Positions 1-7,307 of a stretch of DNA of 33,832 bases are shown here, piece by piece. Each line of letters starts with the position of its first letter. Within the stretch, counting starts at the first letter, position 1. The notes beneath the pieces are model-generated. The model was not told the origin of the DNA and did not search any database. It worked only from the letters and a program-made list of their open reading frames with translations. Origin of the DNA: an uncultured Clostridia bacterium (GTDB lineage: Bacteria > Bacillota > Clostridia > TANB77 > CAG-508); the NCBI GenBank assembly GCA_944390535.1, contig CALXQV010000004.1, positions 1 through 33,832 of the forward strand, in the 5' to 3' direction. Made by a program: the position numbers and the translations under genes.

Positions 1-110
1 ATACCGTAAGGTAGTAAGATTCCACGTAGACTATGTGGTTGATAGGTTGGAGGTGTAAGTGCAGTAATGTATTAAGCTGACCAATACTAATAAATCGAGG
101 GCTTAACCAC
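1..110 (+). rRNA. 23S ribosomal RNA, 3' end (partial)
   Basis: The window opens inside the last helices of 23S rRNA. The conserved tail with GACCAATACTAATAAATCGA and GGGCTTAACC matches the bacterial 23S 3' end. The gene continues upstream of the window. The exact mature 3' end is estimated to within a few bases. Confidence 0.93.
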
Positions 111-197
111 AATTAAAAAAAGAGAAAAAATCTTAAAACTTAATTTTCATCTATGTATTTTTGAGTGTGCTAAAAATAAAAAAATATCAGAAAGTAC

Positions 198-226
198 TTG
201 CAAAAATAATAACAATATAGTATAAT
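198..226 (+). promoter_or_regulatory. Promoter in the 23S-5S spacer
   Basis: TTGCAA at 198-203 and TATAAT at 221-226 are separated by exactly 17 bases, a near-consensus sigma-A promoter. It lies between the 23S end and 5S, so the 5S-tRNA-Asn part may be transcribed independently of the upstream rRNA operon as well as by read-through. Confidence 0.6.
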
Positions 227-255
227 GCAAAAGTACAATGAAAAGTTAATAATTT

Positions 256-372
256 TCTGGTGATGATGACATTTAGGGTAATACCTGTTCCCATTCCGAA
301 CACAGAAGTCAAGCCTAAATGTGCCGAAAATACTTGTGGGTTACCCTGCTGGGAAGATAGGTTGTTGCCAGA
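256..372 (+). rRNA. rrf: 5S ribosomal RNA
   Basis: A 117-base gene with the conserved core CCCATTCCGAACACAGAAGT and a terminal helix between TCTGG at the 5' end and CCAGA at the 3' end. It follows 23S by about 145 bases and precedes tRNA-Asn by 11 bases, the normal rRNA operon order in Firmicutes. The ends were set from the terminal helix. Confidence 0.93.
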
Positions 373-383
373 TTTTAATATAT

Positions 384-459
384 TCCTCTTTAGCTCAGTT
401 GGTAGAGCGCTCGGCTGTTAACCGATAGGTCGTTGGTTCGAGTCCAACAAGAGGAGCCA
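384..459 (+). tRNA. tRNA-Asn (anticodon GTT), CCA encoded
   Basis: A complete 76-base cloverleaf: acceptor strands TCCTCTT and AAGAGGA, D arm with AGTTGGTA loop, anticodon loop CTGTTAA, T arm with TTCGAGT, discriminator G and encoded CCA. Position 27-43 of the anticodon stem is a C-U mismatch, leaving four paired bases there. The last nine bases of the gene (GAGGAGCCA) start a 47-bp direct repeat that recurs at 6457, so this tRNA looks like the insertion site of the following island. Confidence 0.96.
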
Positions 460-497
460 TAAAATAGCAGATAAGAAATTATCTGTTATTTTTTTGT
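451..497 (+). repeat. 47-bp direct repeat, copy 1 (attL-like, tRNA-Asn 3' end)
   Basis: These 47 bases, the last nine of tRNA-Asn plus its terminator, recur without mismatch at 6457-6503. Identity stops sharply at both ends. A repeat that starts inside a tRNA 3' end and returns about 6 kb downstream is the usual footprint of a tRNA-targeting integrative element. Confidence 0.75.
463..495 (+). terminator. rRNA/tRNA-Asn operon terminator
   Basis: A 12-bp stem (AATAGCAGATAA with TTATCTGTTATT, one G-U pair), GAAA loop and a run of seven T. It ends the rRNA-tRNA transcript. The whole hairpin is duplicated exactly at 6469-6501. Confidence 0.85.
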
Positions 498-523
498 TCT
501 ATAATAGTAATTAAAAAAAAAAA

Positions 524-573
524 TTAAACTAAATCTAGGTAAATTAATTGACATTTACCTAGATTTAGTTTAA
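524..573. promoter_or_regulatory. Perfect 21-bp inverted-repeat operator of abiE
   Basis: The arms 524-544 and 553-573 are perfect reverse complements of 21 bases with an 8-base spacer. They cover the -35 box, the spacer and the start of the -10 box of the abiE promoter. AbiEi-type antitoxins are known to repress their own operon by binding inverted repeats of about this length, so this is the probable AbiEi binding site. Confidence 0.8.
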
Positions 574-576
574 AAT
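548..576 (+). promoter_or_regulatory. abiE promoter
   Basis: Consensus TTGACA at 548-553, a 17-base spacer and TAAAAT at 571-576. It lies 21 bases upstream of the first gene and is embedded in the inverted-repeat operator, so a bound repressor would block RNA polymerase directly. Confidence 0.75.
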
Positions 577-596
577 ATAATTGGGGGCGAAAAAAT

Positions 597-1139
597 ATGA
601 TATATAAATATGGAGAATTAAAAGATAAAGGATTAGATAATTATAATATAAATAAAAAAGTTGAAAATAAAGAATTATACAAAATCGAGAAAGGTTTATA
701 TTCAGATACAGAAAAATACAATCATTTGGAATATATTATAAAGAAGTATTCCAATGCTATTTTTACATCTGAAAGTGCTTTTTTTTATCTAGGCTTAACA
801 GATGTTATACCTAGTAAATATTTTCTTGCTACTCCAAACAATGTTAGTAAAATAACAAATGACAAAATAGAGCAAATATTTATGGCAAATCATCTTTTCG
901 AAATTGGAAAAAACAAAATAAATTATAATAATGTTGAAATAAATATTTACAACAAAGAAAGAATGTTAATAGAGTTAATAAGGAATAAAAATGCTTTTGC
1001 TTTTGATTATTACAAAGAAATAATAAGTAATTATAGAGAAATTGCAGATGAATTAGATATGAGTTTACTTGCAGATTATTTAGAAAGTTTTAGTAATGGG
1101 AAAAATATTTTTGAAATCATACATAGGGAGGTCTTTTAG
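597..1139 (+). CDS. abiEi: AbiEi-like antitoxin / transcriptional repressor
   Basis: A 180-residue protein, the size of short AbiEi antitoxins. Its N-terminal part reads like the winged-helix antitoxin domain (short helices, then LYKIEKGLY and the SESAFFYLGL helix), and the C-terminal half like the AbiEi domain that neutralises the toxin. In this family AbiEi represses its own promoter and counters AbiEii in a type IV toxin-antitoxin arrangement. The gene starts with ATG after GGGGGCG, directly behind the inverted-repeat operator. Its TAG stop overlaps the GTG start of the toxin gene by one base, so the two are translationally coupled. The identification rests strongly on the partner gene. 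Confidence 0.82.
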   Translation: MIYKYGELKDKGLDNYNINKKVENKELYKIEKGLYSDTEKYNHLEYIIKKYSNAIFTSESAFFYLGLTDVIPSKYFLATPNNVSKITNDKIEQIFMANHLFEIGKNKINYNNVEINIYNKERMLIELIRNKNAFAFDYYKEIISNYREIADELDMSLLADYLESFSNGKNIFEIIHREVF

Positions 1140-1960
1140 TGATAAATTTATTAGAAAGCATAGACTTTTATTTGGAAAAAGGATATGAAGATGCTTATGC
1201 AACATCAAAAGTTGCGCAAGATATAATATTAAGTAAAATTGCAAAGTCAAATTATAGAAACAATATTACAGTCAAAGGTGGAGTAGTTATGTTTAATATA
1301 ACTAATGACAAAAGACGAGCTACTGCTGATATTGATATAGATTTAATTAGACATTCACTAGAAGATAAAAGTATATTATTATTGTTTGATAAACTAAATC
1401 AGACGGATGATGGAATAAAAATTATAGTTAATAAAAAGATTAAACCTTTGAAACATCAAGATTATCACGGGAAAAGAGTCCATATTATTTTAAAAGATTC
1501 ATTTGGAAATCAAATAGAAACAAAAATTGATATTGGGGTACATAAAAATTTAGATATTAAACAAGAAGAATATATGTTTAATTTTGAAGTATTCAATGAT
1601 AGTATGATGCTACTAATAAACACGAAAGAACAAATCTTTGTTGAAAAATTATCATCTATGTTGAAACATGGGATTAGAACTACAAGATATAAAGATGTAT
1701 ATGACTTTTATTATCTTATAACAGAAGGAAATATGGACAAGTCATTGTTGGTTAAACTAGTAAATATATATTGTATGGAAGATAATTCAAAAATTAAAAA
1801 TGTTAATGAAATAGAGAACGAATTAAGAAAAATATTTAATAACTCGTATTTTTTAGAAAATGTACAGAATAGTAGATATAACTGGATAGAAGAAGATACA
1901 CAAATTGTTCTAGATACAATATTAGACTTTATTAAACAACTAGAGCCTTTAGTAGTATAG
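1139..1960 (+). CDS. abiEii: AbiEii-like nucleotidyltransferase toxin
   Basis: A 273-residue protein of the AbiEii/DUF1814 nucleotidyltransferase family. The catalytic core is visible: KGG at 46-48, R60-x-T62 and the metal-binding D64-x-D66 (RATADIDIDL), then the conserved EK at 169-170 and KDVYDF at 185-190. Relatives transfer nucleotides, with tRNA acceptor ends as reported targets, and stop growth of phage-infected cells. It starts at GTG 1139 with AGGGAGGT eight bases upstream, overlapping the antitoxin stop. An intact active site suggests a working toxin. Confidence 0.88.
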   Translation: MINLLESIDFYLEKGYEDAYATSKVAQDIILSKIAKSNYRNNITVKGGVVMFNITNDKRRATADIDIDLIRHSLEDKSILLLFDKLNQTDDGIKIIVNKKIKPLKHQDYHGKRVHIILKDSFGNQIETKIDIGVHKNLDIKQEEYMFNFEVFNDSMMLLINTKEQIFVEKLSSMLKHGIRTTRYKDVYDFYYLITEGNMDKSLLVKLVNIYCMEDNSKIKNVNEIENELRKIFNNSYFLENVQNSRYNWIEEDTQIVLDTILDFIKQLEPLVV

Positions 1961-1977
1961 ATAGAAAGGGGGACAAT

Positions 1978-2301
1978 GTGGAAAAAGAAGAAATGTATGA
2001 TATATTTAGGTCTATTATAGACATACATAAACAGAATTTCATAATATTAAAGAATGAAGTAGAAAACATAATTAAAAATAAAATTAAAGATGAAAAATAT
2101 ATACAAAGAAAACTGGATGAATTTTTAGATATATTATTATTTTATGAAAATGAAGATAGTTTACTAACATTCAGAAAACTGTGCAGTTATTACTTTACTA
2201 TAAATCCAGAGGTTACAGCCGATTATATTAATTATTATAGAGAGCAAAATGATCCAGAAGGTATAAAATTTGGGAAGAATAAAGAAAAAATAAATTTATG
2301 A
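1978..2301 (+). CDS. Hypothetical protein following AbiEii
   Basis: A 107-residue, helix-rich, highly charged protein that I do not recognise. It starts at GTG with AGAAAGGGGG just upstream; the overlapping ATG at 1976 is out of frame. It lies 17 bases after abiEii and 18 before the deaminase, so it is probably in the same transcript. There is no signal peptide or membrane segment. It could be a small accessory of the AbiE pair or an unrelated cargo gene. Confidence 0.7.
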   Translation: MEKEEMYDIFRSIIDIHKQNFIILKNEVENIIKNKIKDEKYIQRKLDEFLDILLFYENEDSLLTFRKLCSYYFTINPEVTADYINYYREQNDPEGIKFGKNKEKINL

Positions 2302-2319
2302 GAGTAGGAGAATTAAAGT

Positions 2320-2760
2320 ATGGATGAAAAATTTATAGATATTGCTATTGAAATTAACAGAAAAGCAAAATATCCTTATGGGGCTATTGTGGTAAAAGAT
2401 GGAAAAATAATTGGTAGAAGTGATGATAAAACTTTAATGGAAACAAGTATGTATTCTCATGCAGAATTAGAAGCAATAGAAAGTGCATCTAAAAATAAAA
2501 ATTTATATGGCGATTTAAAAGGAGCAACATTATATGTATCTTGTGAACCTTGTATGATGTGTATGGGGGCTATACTTTATGAAGAGTTTTCAAAAATTGT
2601 TTATGCTGCAACATTACAAGATAGCAATGATAACTATTGTCCAGAAATGATTACTGATATAGAAGTATTAGCAAAATATGCTAACAATGAAATTGAAATA
2701 GTAAAAGAATTACATAGAGATAAAGCAGTTGAAATATTAAAGCAAAGAGGAGAATGTTAA
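2320..2760 (+). CDS. Zinc-dependent nucleoside/base deaminase (CDA superfamily)
   Basis: A 146-residue cytidine-deaminase-fold enzyme with both zinc motifs: HAE at 47-49 (proton-shuttling Glu49) and PCMMC at 77-81. GAIVV early in the chain is the usual second strand. The order and spacing resemble guanine or cytosine deaminases and TadA-like proteins, but it lacks the features I would need to call the tRNA-specific enzyme. The substrate is therefore open: a free base, a nucleoside or RNA. Its stop codon touches the ATG of the next gene, so it is co-translated with the acetyltransferase. Confidence 0.85.
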   Translation: MDEKFIDIAIEINRKAKYPYGAIVVKDGKIIGRSDDKTLMETSMYSHAELEAIESASKNKNLYGDLKGATLYVSCEPCMMCMGAILYEEFSKIVYAATLQDSNDNYCPEMITDIEVLAKYANNEIEIVKELHRDKAVEILKQRGEC

Positions 2761-3228
2761 ATGGATATAGAAATAAAAAAGGCGAATATTACATATTTAA
2801 AGGACATACAAAACCTAAATAACCAATTATTCGAGTTAGAATATAATAATTTTGCTCCTGCCTTAAAAGTAGGCTGGACTTTTGAAGAAAAAGGAACAAA
2901 TTATTTTAAAGATATGCTAGAGAATGAAATTGTTTATATTGCTTTAGATAATGATAACGTAATAGGGTATTTGGCAGGAAGTATTAATATACAAGGAAGT
3001 TATGTAACAAAATCATTAGCAGAAGTAGATAATATGTTTGTACTAGAAGATTATAGGAAATATGGCATAGGTACAAAACTTATCAACAAATTTAAGGAAT
3101 ATTGCTTACAAAATAAAATTGAAGAATTAAAAGTTACAGCAAGTGCAAAGAATGCAAATGCAATAAATTTTTATAAGAAAAATGGATTTAATGAATTTGA
3201 AACAACATTAAAACAAAAATTAAAATAA
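2761..3228 (+). CDS. GNAT-family N-acetyltransferase
   Basis: A 155-residue GNAT protein. Motif A is seen as RKYGIGT at 99-105 after the strand EVDNMFVLE, and motif B as NANAINFYKKNGF at 131-143. It would move the acetyl group of acetyl-CoA to an unknown small molecule or protein amine. It begins immediately after the deaminase stop, using AGAGG in the end of that gene as ribosome binding site. Confidence 0.86.
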   Translation: MDIEIKKANITYLKDIQNLNNQLFELEYNNFAPALKVGWTFEEKGTNYFKDMLENEIVYIALDNDNVIGYLAGSINIQGSYVTKSLAEVDNMFVLEDYRKYGIGTKLINKFKEYCLQNKIEELKVTASAKNANAINFYKKNGFNEFETTLKQKLK

Positions 3229-3239
3229 AGGTGATTATT

Positions 3240-4064
3240 ATGTTAGATGATTTTGAAAGTGTTAGTCCAACAGCAATAGTAACAGCATATCCCAGACAAT
3301 TTACTGATATACCTTATGAAAAAGAAATATATGAATGGCTAAGTGATAATTGTAACAATAATGATATAAAATTGAACAAATTGTTAGCACCTGAAATAGA
3401 AGCAAGATATAAACTAACAAATAAAATACTAGATAATCTAAAAATCACACAAGTATTAGAACTTGCAGCAGGATATTCTTCAAGAGGCATAATATATGCA
3501 GAAAAAGGATATGAGTATATTGAAATGGATTTAGAGGAAGTGGCTAAAAATAAAGTTAGATTACTAAATGATATTACCAGTATTCCTAATAATTTACATA
3601 TAACAAGTGGAAATGCATTAAACTATGCAGATTTTGAAAAATGTGGAGAATATCTTAATAAAAACAAAGAGGTGGCAATAATAAATGAAGGATTACTTAG
3701 ATACTTAACATTTGAAGAAAAAGAAATTGTCGCTAAAAACGTTTATAGTATATTAAGAAAATACAATGGTGTATGGATTACTTGTGATGTTACTCCGAAA
3801 AAGTTTATTCAAAAGCAAAATGATTTTATACCAGATTTTAATAATAATCTAAATTTAGTAACATCAAGAAATAATCTAACCGATAGATTTGAGGATATTG
3901 AACATATAAATAAATTTATGAAAAATATTGGGTTTAAGAGTGTAGAAATACATAAATTTATTGAAGTAAAAGACGAATTATCTTCATTTGATATTCTTGG
4001 TATTGATAAAAACTCAGCAGACGAAGTGCTAGATAGTGCAATAGTTGCAGTTATAAAAATATAA
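3240..4064 (+). CDS. LCMT-like SAM-dependent methyltransferase
   Basis: A 274-residue class I methyltransferase. The SAM-binding motif I is VLELAAGYSSRG and the acidic end of the next strand is YIEMDLEEV. The N-terminal YPRQFTDIPYEKEI and this motif pattern resemble the leucine carboxyl methyltransferase/O-methyltransferase group that includes polyketide-associated enzymes. I place the start at ATG 3240, five bases after AAAGGTGA, rather than at GTG 3231. It lies 11 bases after the acetyltransferase. The substrate is unknown. Confidence 0.82.
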   Translation: MLDDFESVSPTAIVTAYPRQFTDIPYEKEIYEWLSDNCNNNDIKLNKLLAPEIEARYKLTNKILDNLKITQVLELAAGYSSRGIIYAEKGYEYIEMDLEEVAKNKVRLLNDITSIPNNLHITSGNALNYADFEKCGEYLNKNKEVAIINEGLLRYLTFEEKEIVAKNVYSILRKYNGVWITCDVTPKKFIQKQNDFIPDFNNNLNLVTSRNNLTDRFEDIEHINKFMKNIGFKSVEIHKFIEVKDELSSFDILGIDKNSADEVLDSAIVAVIKI

Positions 4065-4102
4065 AGTTATATATAATAGAATTTAAGGAGAGGTAGGAAT
4101 TA

Positions 4103-4963
4103 ATGAAACAAGAATTAGTTAGAATTAATTCAGTTGATAATATTGAAATGGTTGGAATATTATATAAGCCAGAAGAAAAAAGTAGTAGAATAGTAATTCA
4201 TGTACATGGTTTATGTGGTAACTTTTATGAAAATAGATTTCTTGATAGATTAGCTAAGACATATACTGATAATGGTTATAGTTTTTTGACTTTTAATAAT
4301 AGAGGAACTAACTTTATATCAGAACTATTGAAAGGCAATGAATTTGCCATAATAGGTGGATGCTACGAAAGATTTACGGATTGCTTATTAGACATTGAAG
4401 GAGTAATTAATTATACTAAAAATAAAGGTTATACAGATATTGTTTTGGAAGGTCATAGTTATGGATGTAATAAAGTATCATATTATTACAGTAAAAAGAA
4501 AGATGAAAGCATAAAGAAAATGGTATTATTAGCTCCATGTGATATACCTCGAGAATGTGTAAAGTTTTTGAGTGAAGAAGAGTATAAAACGGCACAACGA
4601 GAATCAACAAGATTAATTAATGAAGGAAAACAAGATGAATTAATTGATTTTTCAGCTAATGCTAATGGAAAAATATCAGCAGGAACATATTATAATGACT
4701 TTTTACCAAATGGAGAAAATGATTTTATAAGATATGTTGATGGAAAAAGTGGAAGAAGTGAAGTGCTAAATAATATAGATATTCCTACATTAGTTATATT
4801 TGGAGATATTGATGAATGTATATTAACGCAAGATATTGAAACAATAAAAGAATATTTGAATAATAATATTAAAGATTGTAATGTTCAGATTATAAAAGGT
4901 GCAGACCACTCTTATACAAATAAATATGAGGAATTAGGAAAAATTATAGAAAACAATTTATAA
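4103..4963 (+). CDS. Alpha/beta hydrolase (esterase-like)
   Basis: A 286-residue alpha/beta hydrolase. Visible elements are the oxyanion-hole HG at 35-36, the nucleophile elbow GHSYG at 117-121 (Ser119), acidic residues in GDIDE around 234-238 and the catalytic His269 in GADHSY. There is no signal peptide, so it acts in the cytoplasm. The fold fits esterases or acyl hydrolases; the substrate cannot be read from sequence. AGGAGAGG lies upstream of the ATG. It follows the methyltransferase by 38 bases and probably shares its transcript. Confidence 0.85.
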   Translation: MKQELVRINSVDNIEMVGILYKPEEKSSRIVIHVHGLCGNFYENRFLDRLAKTYTDNGYSFLTFNNRGTNFISELLKGNEFAIIGGCYERFTDCLLDIEGVINYTKNKGYTDIVLEGHSYGCNKVSYYYSKKKDESIKKMVLLAPCDIPRECVKFLSEEEYKTAQRESTRLINEGKQDELIDFSANANGKISAGTYYNDFLPNGENDFIRYVDGKSGRSEVLNNIDIPTLVIFGDIDECILTQDIETIKEYLNNNIKDCNVQIIKGADHSYTNKYEELGKIIENNL

Positions 4964-4990
4964 AAGTATTGCCAAACCTAAAAAGTTATG

Positions 4991-5215
4991 TTAAATTAAA
5001 AGCATAGTTATAGAAAAAAACGCCAATTTGTGGATACAGTTCTTACAATACATTGCTATGACTACATTTGAAACGGAAATAAGTAACTTTTTTGCGACAG
5101 TTTTTTCGAAAACGTCTCTTGCAAAGGAGCCATGAATATTTTGAATAAGCTCTTGAAAGTCAGTAATATCAATACTTCTAAGAGCTTTTTTTAATTTTTT
5201 AAAACTATATTTCAA
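4991..5215 (-). pseudogene. Possible remnant of an unknown gene
   Basis: On the minus strand a 74-codon open frame starting at TTG translates to a protein-like sequence (for example DFQELIQNIHGSFARDV and VVIAMYCKN). The DNA is less AT-rich than the surrounding spacers. There is no ribosome binding site, and the TTG start next to the radical SAM gene is not convincing. I read it as a piece of a larger decayed gene, possibly from the vector that brought the island. Chance is possible. Confidence 0.3.
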
Positions 5216-5238
5216 AACAACAATCTGAGGAGGTTTTA

Positions 5239-6255
5239 ATGGAAAATGGAAATAGAAATTTTAAAATTTCTCTTGCATTGGCAATCACATCAGCTTGTAA
5301 TTTGAAATGTTTTTATTGTAAAGCTAGTGGAGAAAATTTAGATGATTCTTTGGGAACAATTGATATAGATATTTTAAAAAGAATAATTATTTCATCATAT
5401 GAAAATGGTATCAAAAATTATAGAATAACTGGTGGTGAACCAACAACTATTTCCTATTTAGGAGATTTAATAAATTATATGATGACTTTAGCTACAGATC
5501 TTACGATGAGAATAACAACTAATGGTTACAAAATATTAGATTATATTGATATAATTGAAAAATATAAAGATAGAGTAGAGATTGTAATAAGTGTCGATTC
5601 ACTTAATGAATATATAGGAGATATTAAATATGATAAATATCTTTCAAAAAATATAATAAATACTACGAAAGAACTATTAAAGCGAAAAATAAAGGTAAGA
5701 TATAATATTGTTGTAACAAAAGAAAATATAAATATACTACCAAATTTAATATCTAAGTCACTTGAATTGGGTGTAAATCTGAAATTATTGGATTTAATAA
5801 AACATAATGAATACTTTGAAAAAAAATCATTAAAAGAAGCAAGTAAATTTTTCAAGAATTCATATCAATCAATAAATGATATTAAAGAATTCCTAAGAGG
5901 TATAACAGATAGATATCAAGAAAATTTTAATATGTTTGTATCTACAGGTATTCCTATGTCAGGATACTTTAAAGGGAATCAGTATATTCAAGTAAAGGAT
6001 TCTAATAGAGGTAGTAGTTTTTCGGAAAAATGCATTGATGAATGTCCGTATTTTACTAAATGCCAAGAAGGAATGTTTAGTCCATTTGTATCAAATAATG
6101 GTGTTTTAAGTATTTCTAATTGTAAAAATACAAAATTAAGGTGGAATTTAGTAAAAATGAATAAAGAAGAGATAGATAAAAGCTTTAAAGAAATAATAAA
6201 ATTGTTTAGTAATACTGAAATATATAATAATTTCGAAAGGGTAAAAAAACAATAA
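5239..6255 (+). CDS. MoaA-like radical SAM protein
   Basis: A 338-residue radical SAM enzyme. The [4Fe-4S]-SAM motif CNLKCFYC has cysteines 20, 24 and 27, followed by GGEP at 65-68. A second cysteine group near the C terminus (C265, C269, C275, C295) suggests an auxiliary Fe-S cluster. This layout is like GTP 3',8-cyclase MoaA, but no other molybdenum-cofactor gene is present and the protein sits in an accessory island. Another radical reaction on a nucleotide or peptide is therefore just as likely. The start is ATG 5239 after TGAGGAGG. Confidence 0.82.
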   Translation: MENGNRNFKISLALAITSACNLKCFYCKASGENLDDSLGTIDIDILKRIIISSYENGIKNYRITGGEPTTISYLGDLINYMMTLATDLTMRITTNGYKILDYIDIIEKYKDRVEIVISVDSLNEYIGDIKYDKYLSKNIINTTKELLKRKIKVRYNIVVTKENINILPNLISKSLELGVNLKLLDLIKHNEYFEKKSLKEASKFFKNSYQSINDIKEFLRGITDRYQENFNMFVSTGIPMSGYFKGNQYIQVKDSNRGSSFSEKCIDECPYFTKCQEGMFSPFVSNNGVLSISNCKNTKLRWNLVKMNKEEIDKSFKEIIKLFSNTEIYNNFERVKKQ

Positions 6256-6456
6256 ATGATTAACTAATCTACAATTTATATGAGAGGTAAAAATAACTAA
6301 AACTATAAAAAATGGAATTAGCTATTTTTTGTTATAAAAAGTTTTATTTTGTAATACTTTGTTATAAATTATCCACAAAATTGTCCACGAAGAAAAAGAG
6401 GAAAGTCTGAAATAAGCAGTATATAAGGAATTTATACTGTATACTTATGGGCATTT
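6256..6456. other. Gene-free right end of the island with DnaA-box-like and inverted repeats
   Basis: No gene is seen between the radical SAM stop and the second 47-bp repeat. The segment holds TTATCCACA (6369-6377), a perfect DnaA box, followed by the related TTGTCCACG (6381-6389) twelve bases later. It also holds a 7-bp inverted repeat CAGTATA/TATACTG at 6417-6439, about 20 bases before the repeat. These could be replication, partition or recombinase-binding sites of a former mobile element. Function is inference. Confidence 0.4.
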
Positions 6457-6503
6457 GAGGAGCCATAAAATAGCAGATAAGAAATTATCTGTTATTTTTT
6501 TGT
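6457..6503 (+). repeat. 47-bp direct repeat, copy 2 (attR-like)
   Basis: An exact copy of 451-497, containing GAGGAGCCA from the tRNA-Asn end and the complete terminator (6469-6501). No tRNA body lies upstream, so this is not a second tRNA gene. The duplicated hairpin can also terminate transcripts leaving the island. Confidence 0.75.
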
Positions 6504-6529
6504 GTTTAAAACTAATATTTGGGAAATAA

Positions 6530-6558
6530 TTGTAATTATATCAATTTTATGATATAAA
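6530..6558 (+). promoter_or_regulatory. Promoter for the SDR gene
   Basis: TTGTAA (6530-6535), 17-base spacer, TATAAA (6553-6558), about 40 bases before the GTG start of the SDR gene and just outside the right repeat. Confidence 0.55.
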
Positions 6559-6598
6559 TAAGAAAATAAAAAAGAGATGAATGAGAGGAGAAAATTAA

Positions 6599-7288
6599 GT
6601 GGATAAAAACATAGTCATTATAACAGGTGGAGCAAGTGGCTTAGGGGAAGAATTAGTAAAACAATTTATTGCAAAAGATTACTTTGTATGCAATATTGAT
6701 AGAGATACTGAAAAAATGAAGATATTAGATAGTACATATAAAGATAACTATAAAGGCTTTGTAGGAGATATCTCAGATAGTGTATTTGTAAAAGATGCTA
6801 TAAATGAAATATCAGATTTCGGAAATATAAAAATTTTAATCAATAATGCAGGCGAGCCATCATTTAAATTACCTACTAAATATGAGAAAGAAGATATAGA
6901 TAAGTGCTTTAAAGGGCTAGAAGGTATGATTTTATTTTCAACAGAAACTTTAAAAGCCAAAGAAGAAAAAGACTTAAAGATAGTAAATATAATGTCTTCT
7001 GCAGCATTAAGAGGAAACAAACAAGAAGCAGTATATTGTGCAACTAAGTGGGGAGAAAAAGGATATACAGAAAGTTTAAAAGTAGCATATAAAGGTACAA
7101 GTGTTAAAGTAATAGGAGTATATCCAGGAGGAATAAATACAGCGTTTTATAAAAACAGTAGAGACTATGTATCAGAAGAAAAGCAAGCTACCTTTATGAA
7201 ACCTTGCGATGTAGCAAAAACAATTATAGATAATGTTACAAATGAAACTAATTTAACAGTTGCAGATATGATAATAGAAAGAAATTAA
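6599..7288 (+). CDS. Short-chain dehydrogenase/reductase
   Basis: A 229-residue SDR. The cofactor-binding TGGASGLG is at 9-16, NNAG at 82-85, catalytic Ser133/134 and the YxxxK pair Y146/K150. The family oxidises or reduces alcohols and ketones with NAD(P). The PGG after the active site is also typical. It starts with GTG 6599, nine bases after GAGAGGAG. The substrate is unknown. It is 19 bases from the following acetyltransferase and likely co-transcribed with it. Confidence 0.88.
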   Translation: MDKNIVIITGGASGLGEELVKQFIAKDYFVCNIDRDTEKMKILDSTYKDNYKGFVGDISDSVFVKDAINEISDFGNIKILINNAGEPSFKLPTKYEKEDIDKCFKGLEGMILFSTETLKAKEEKDLKIVNIMSSAALRGNKQEAVYCATKWGEKGYTESLKVAYKGTSVKVIGVYPGGINTAFYKNSRDYVSEEKQATFMKPCDVAKTIIDNVTNETNLTVADMIIERN

Positions 7289-7307
7289 TAGGAGATAATA
7301 AGCAATT

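Larger units (their letters stand above)
451..6503. mobile_element. Putative tRNA-Asn genomic island carrying AbiE
   Basis: The region between the two 47-bp repeats (unit of 6,006 bp) holds the AbiEi/AbiEii pair, an unknown small gene, a deaminase, an acetyltransferase, a methyltransferase, an alpha/beta hydrolase, a gene remnant and a radical SAM protein. Accessory content, an abortive-infection system and tRNA-derived flanks suggest acquisition by integration. No integrase or excisionase is visible, so if mobile it would need a recombinase in trans or has lost its own. A fossil of recombination between rRNA operons that share this tRNA and terminator is the main alternative. Confidence 0.55.

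Noticed and set aside
5541..5855. Minus-strand open frame opposite the radical SAM gene, and similar frames opposite other genes
   Set aside because: These are mirror frames of AT-rich coding DNA, rich in Phe, Leu, Ile and Ser, without ribosome binding sites.
6457..6503. A second tRNA-Asn gene at the right end of the island
   Set aside because: Only the last nine bases of the tRNA are present; no D, anticodon or T arm lies upstream.
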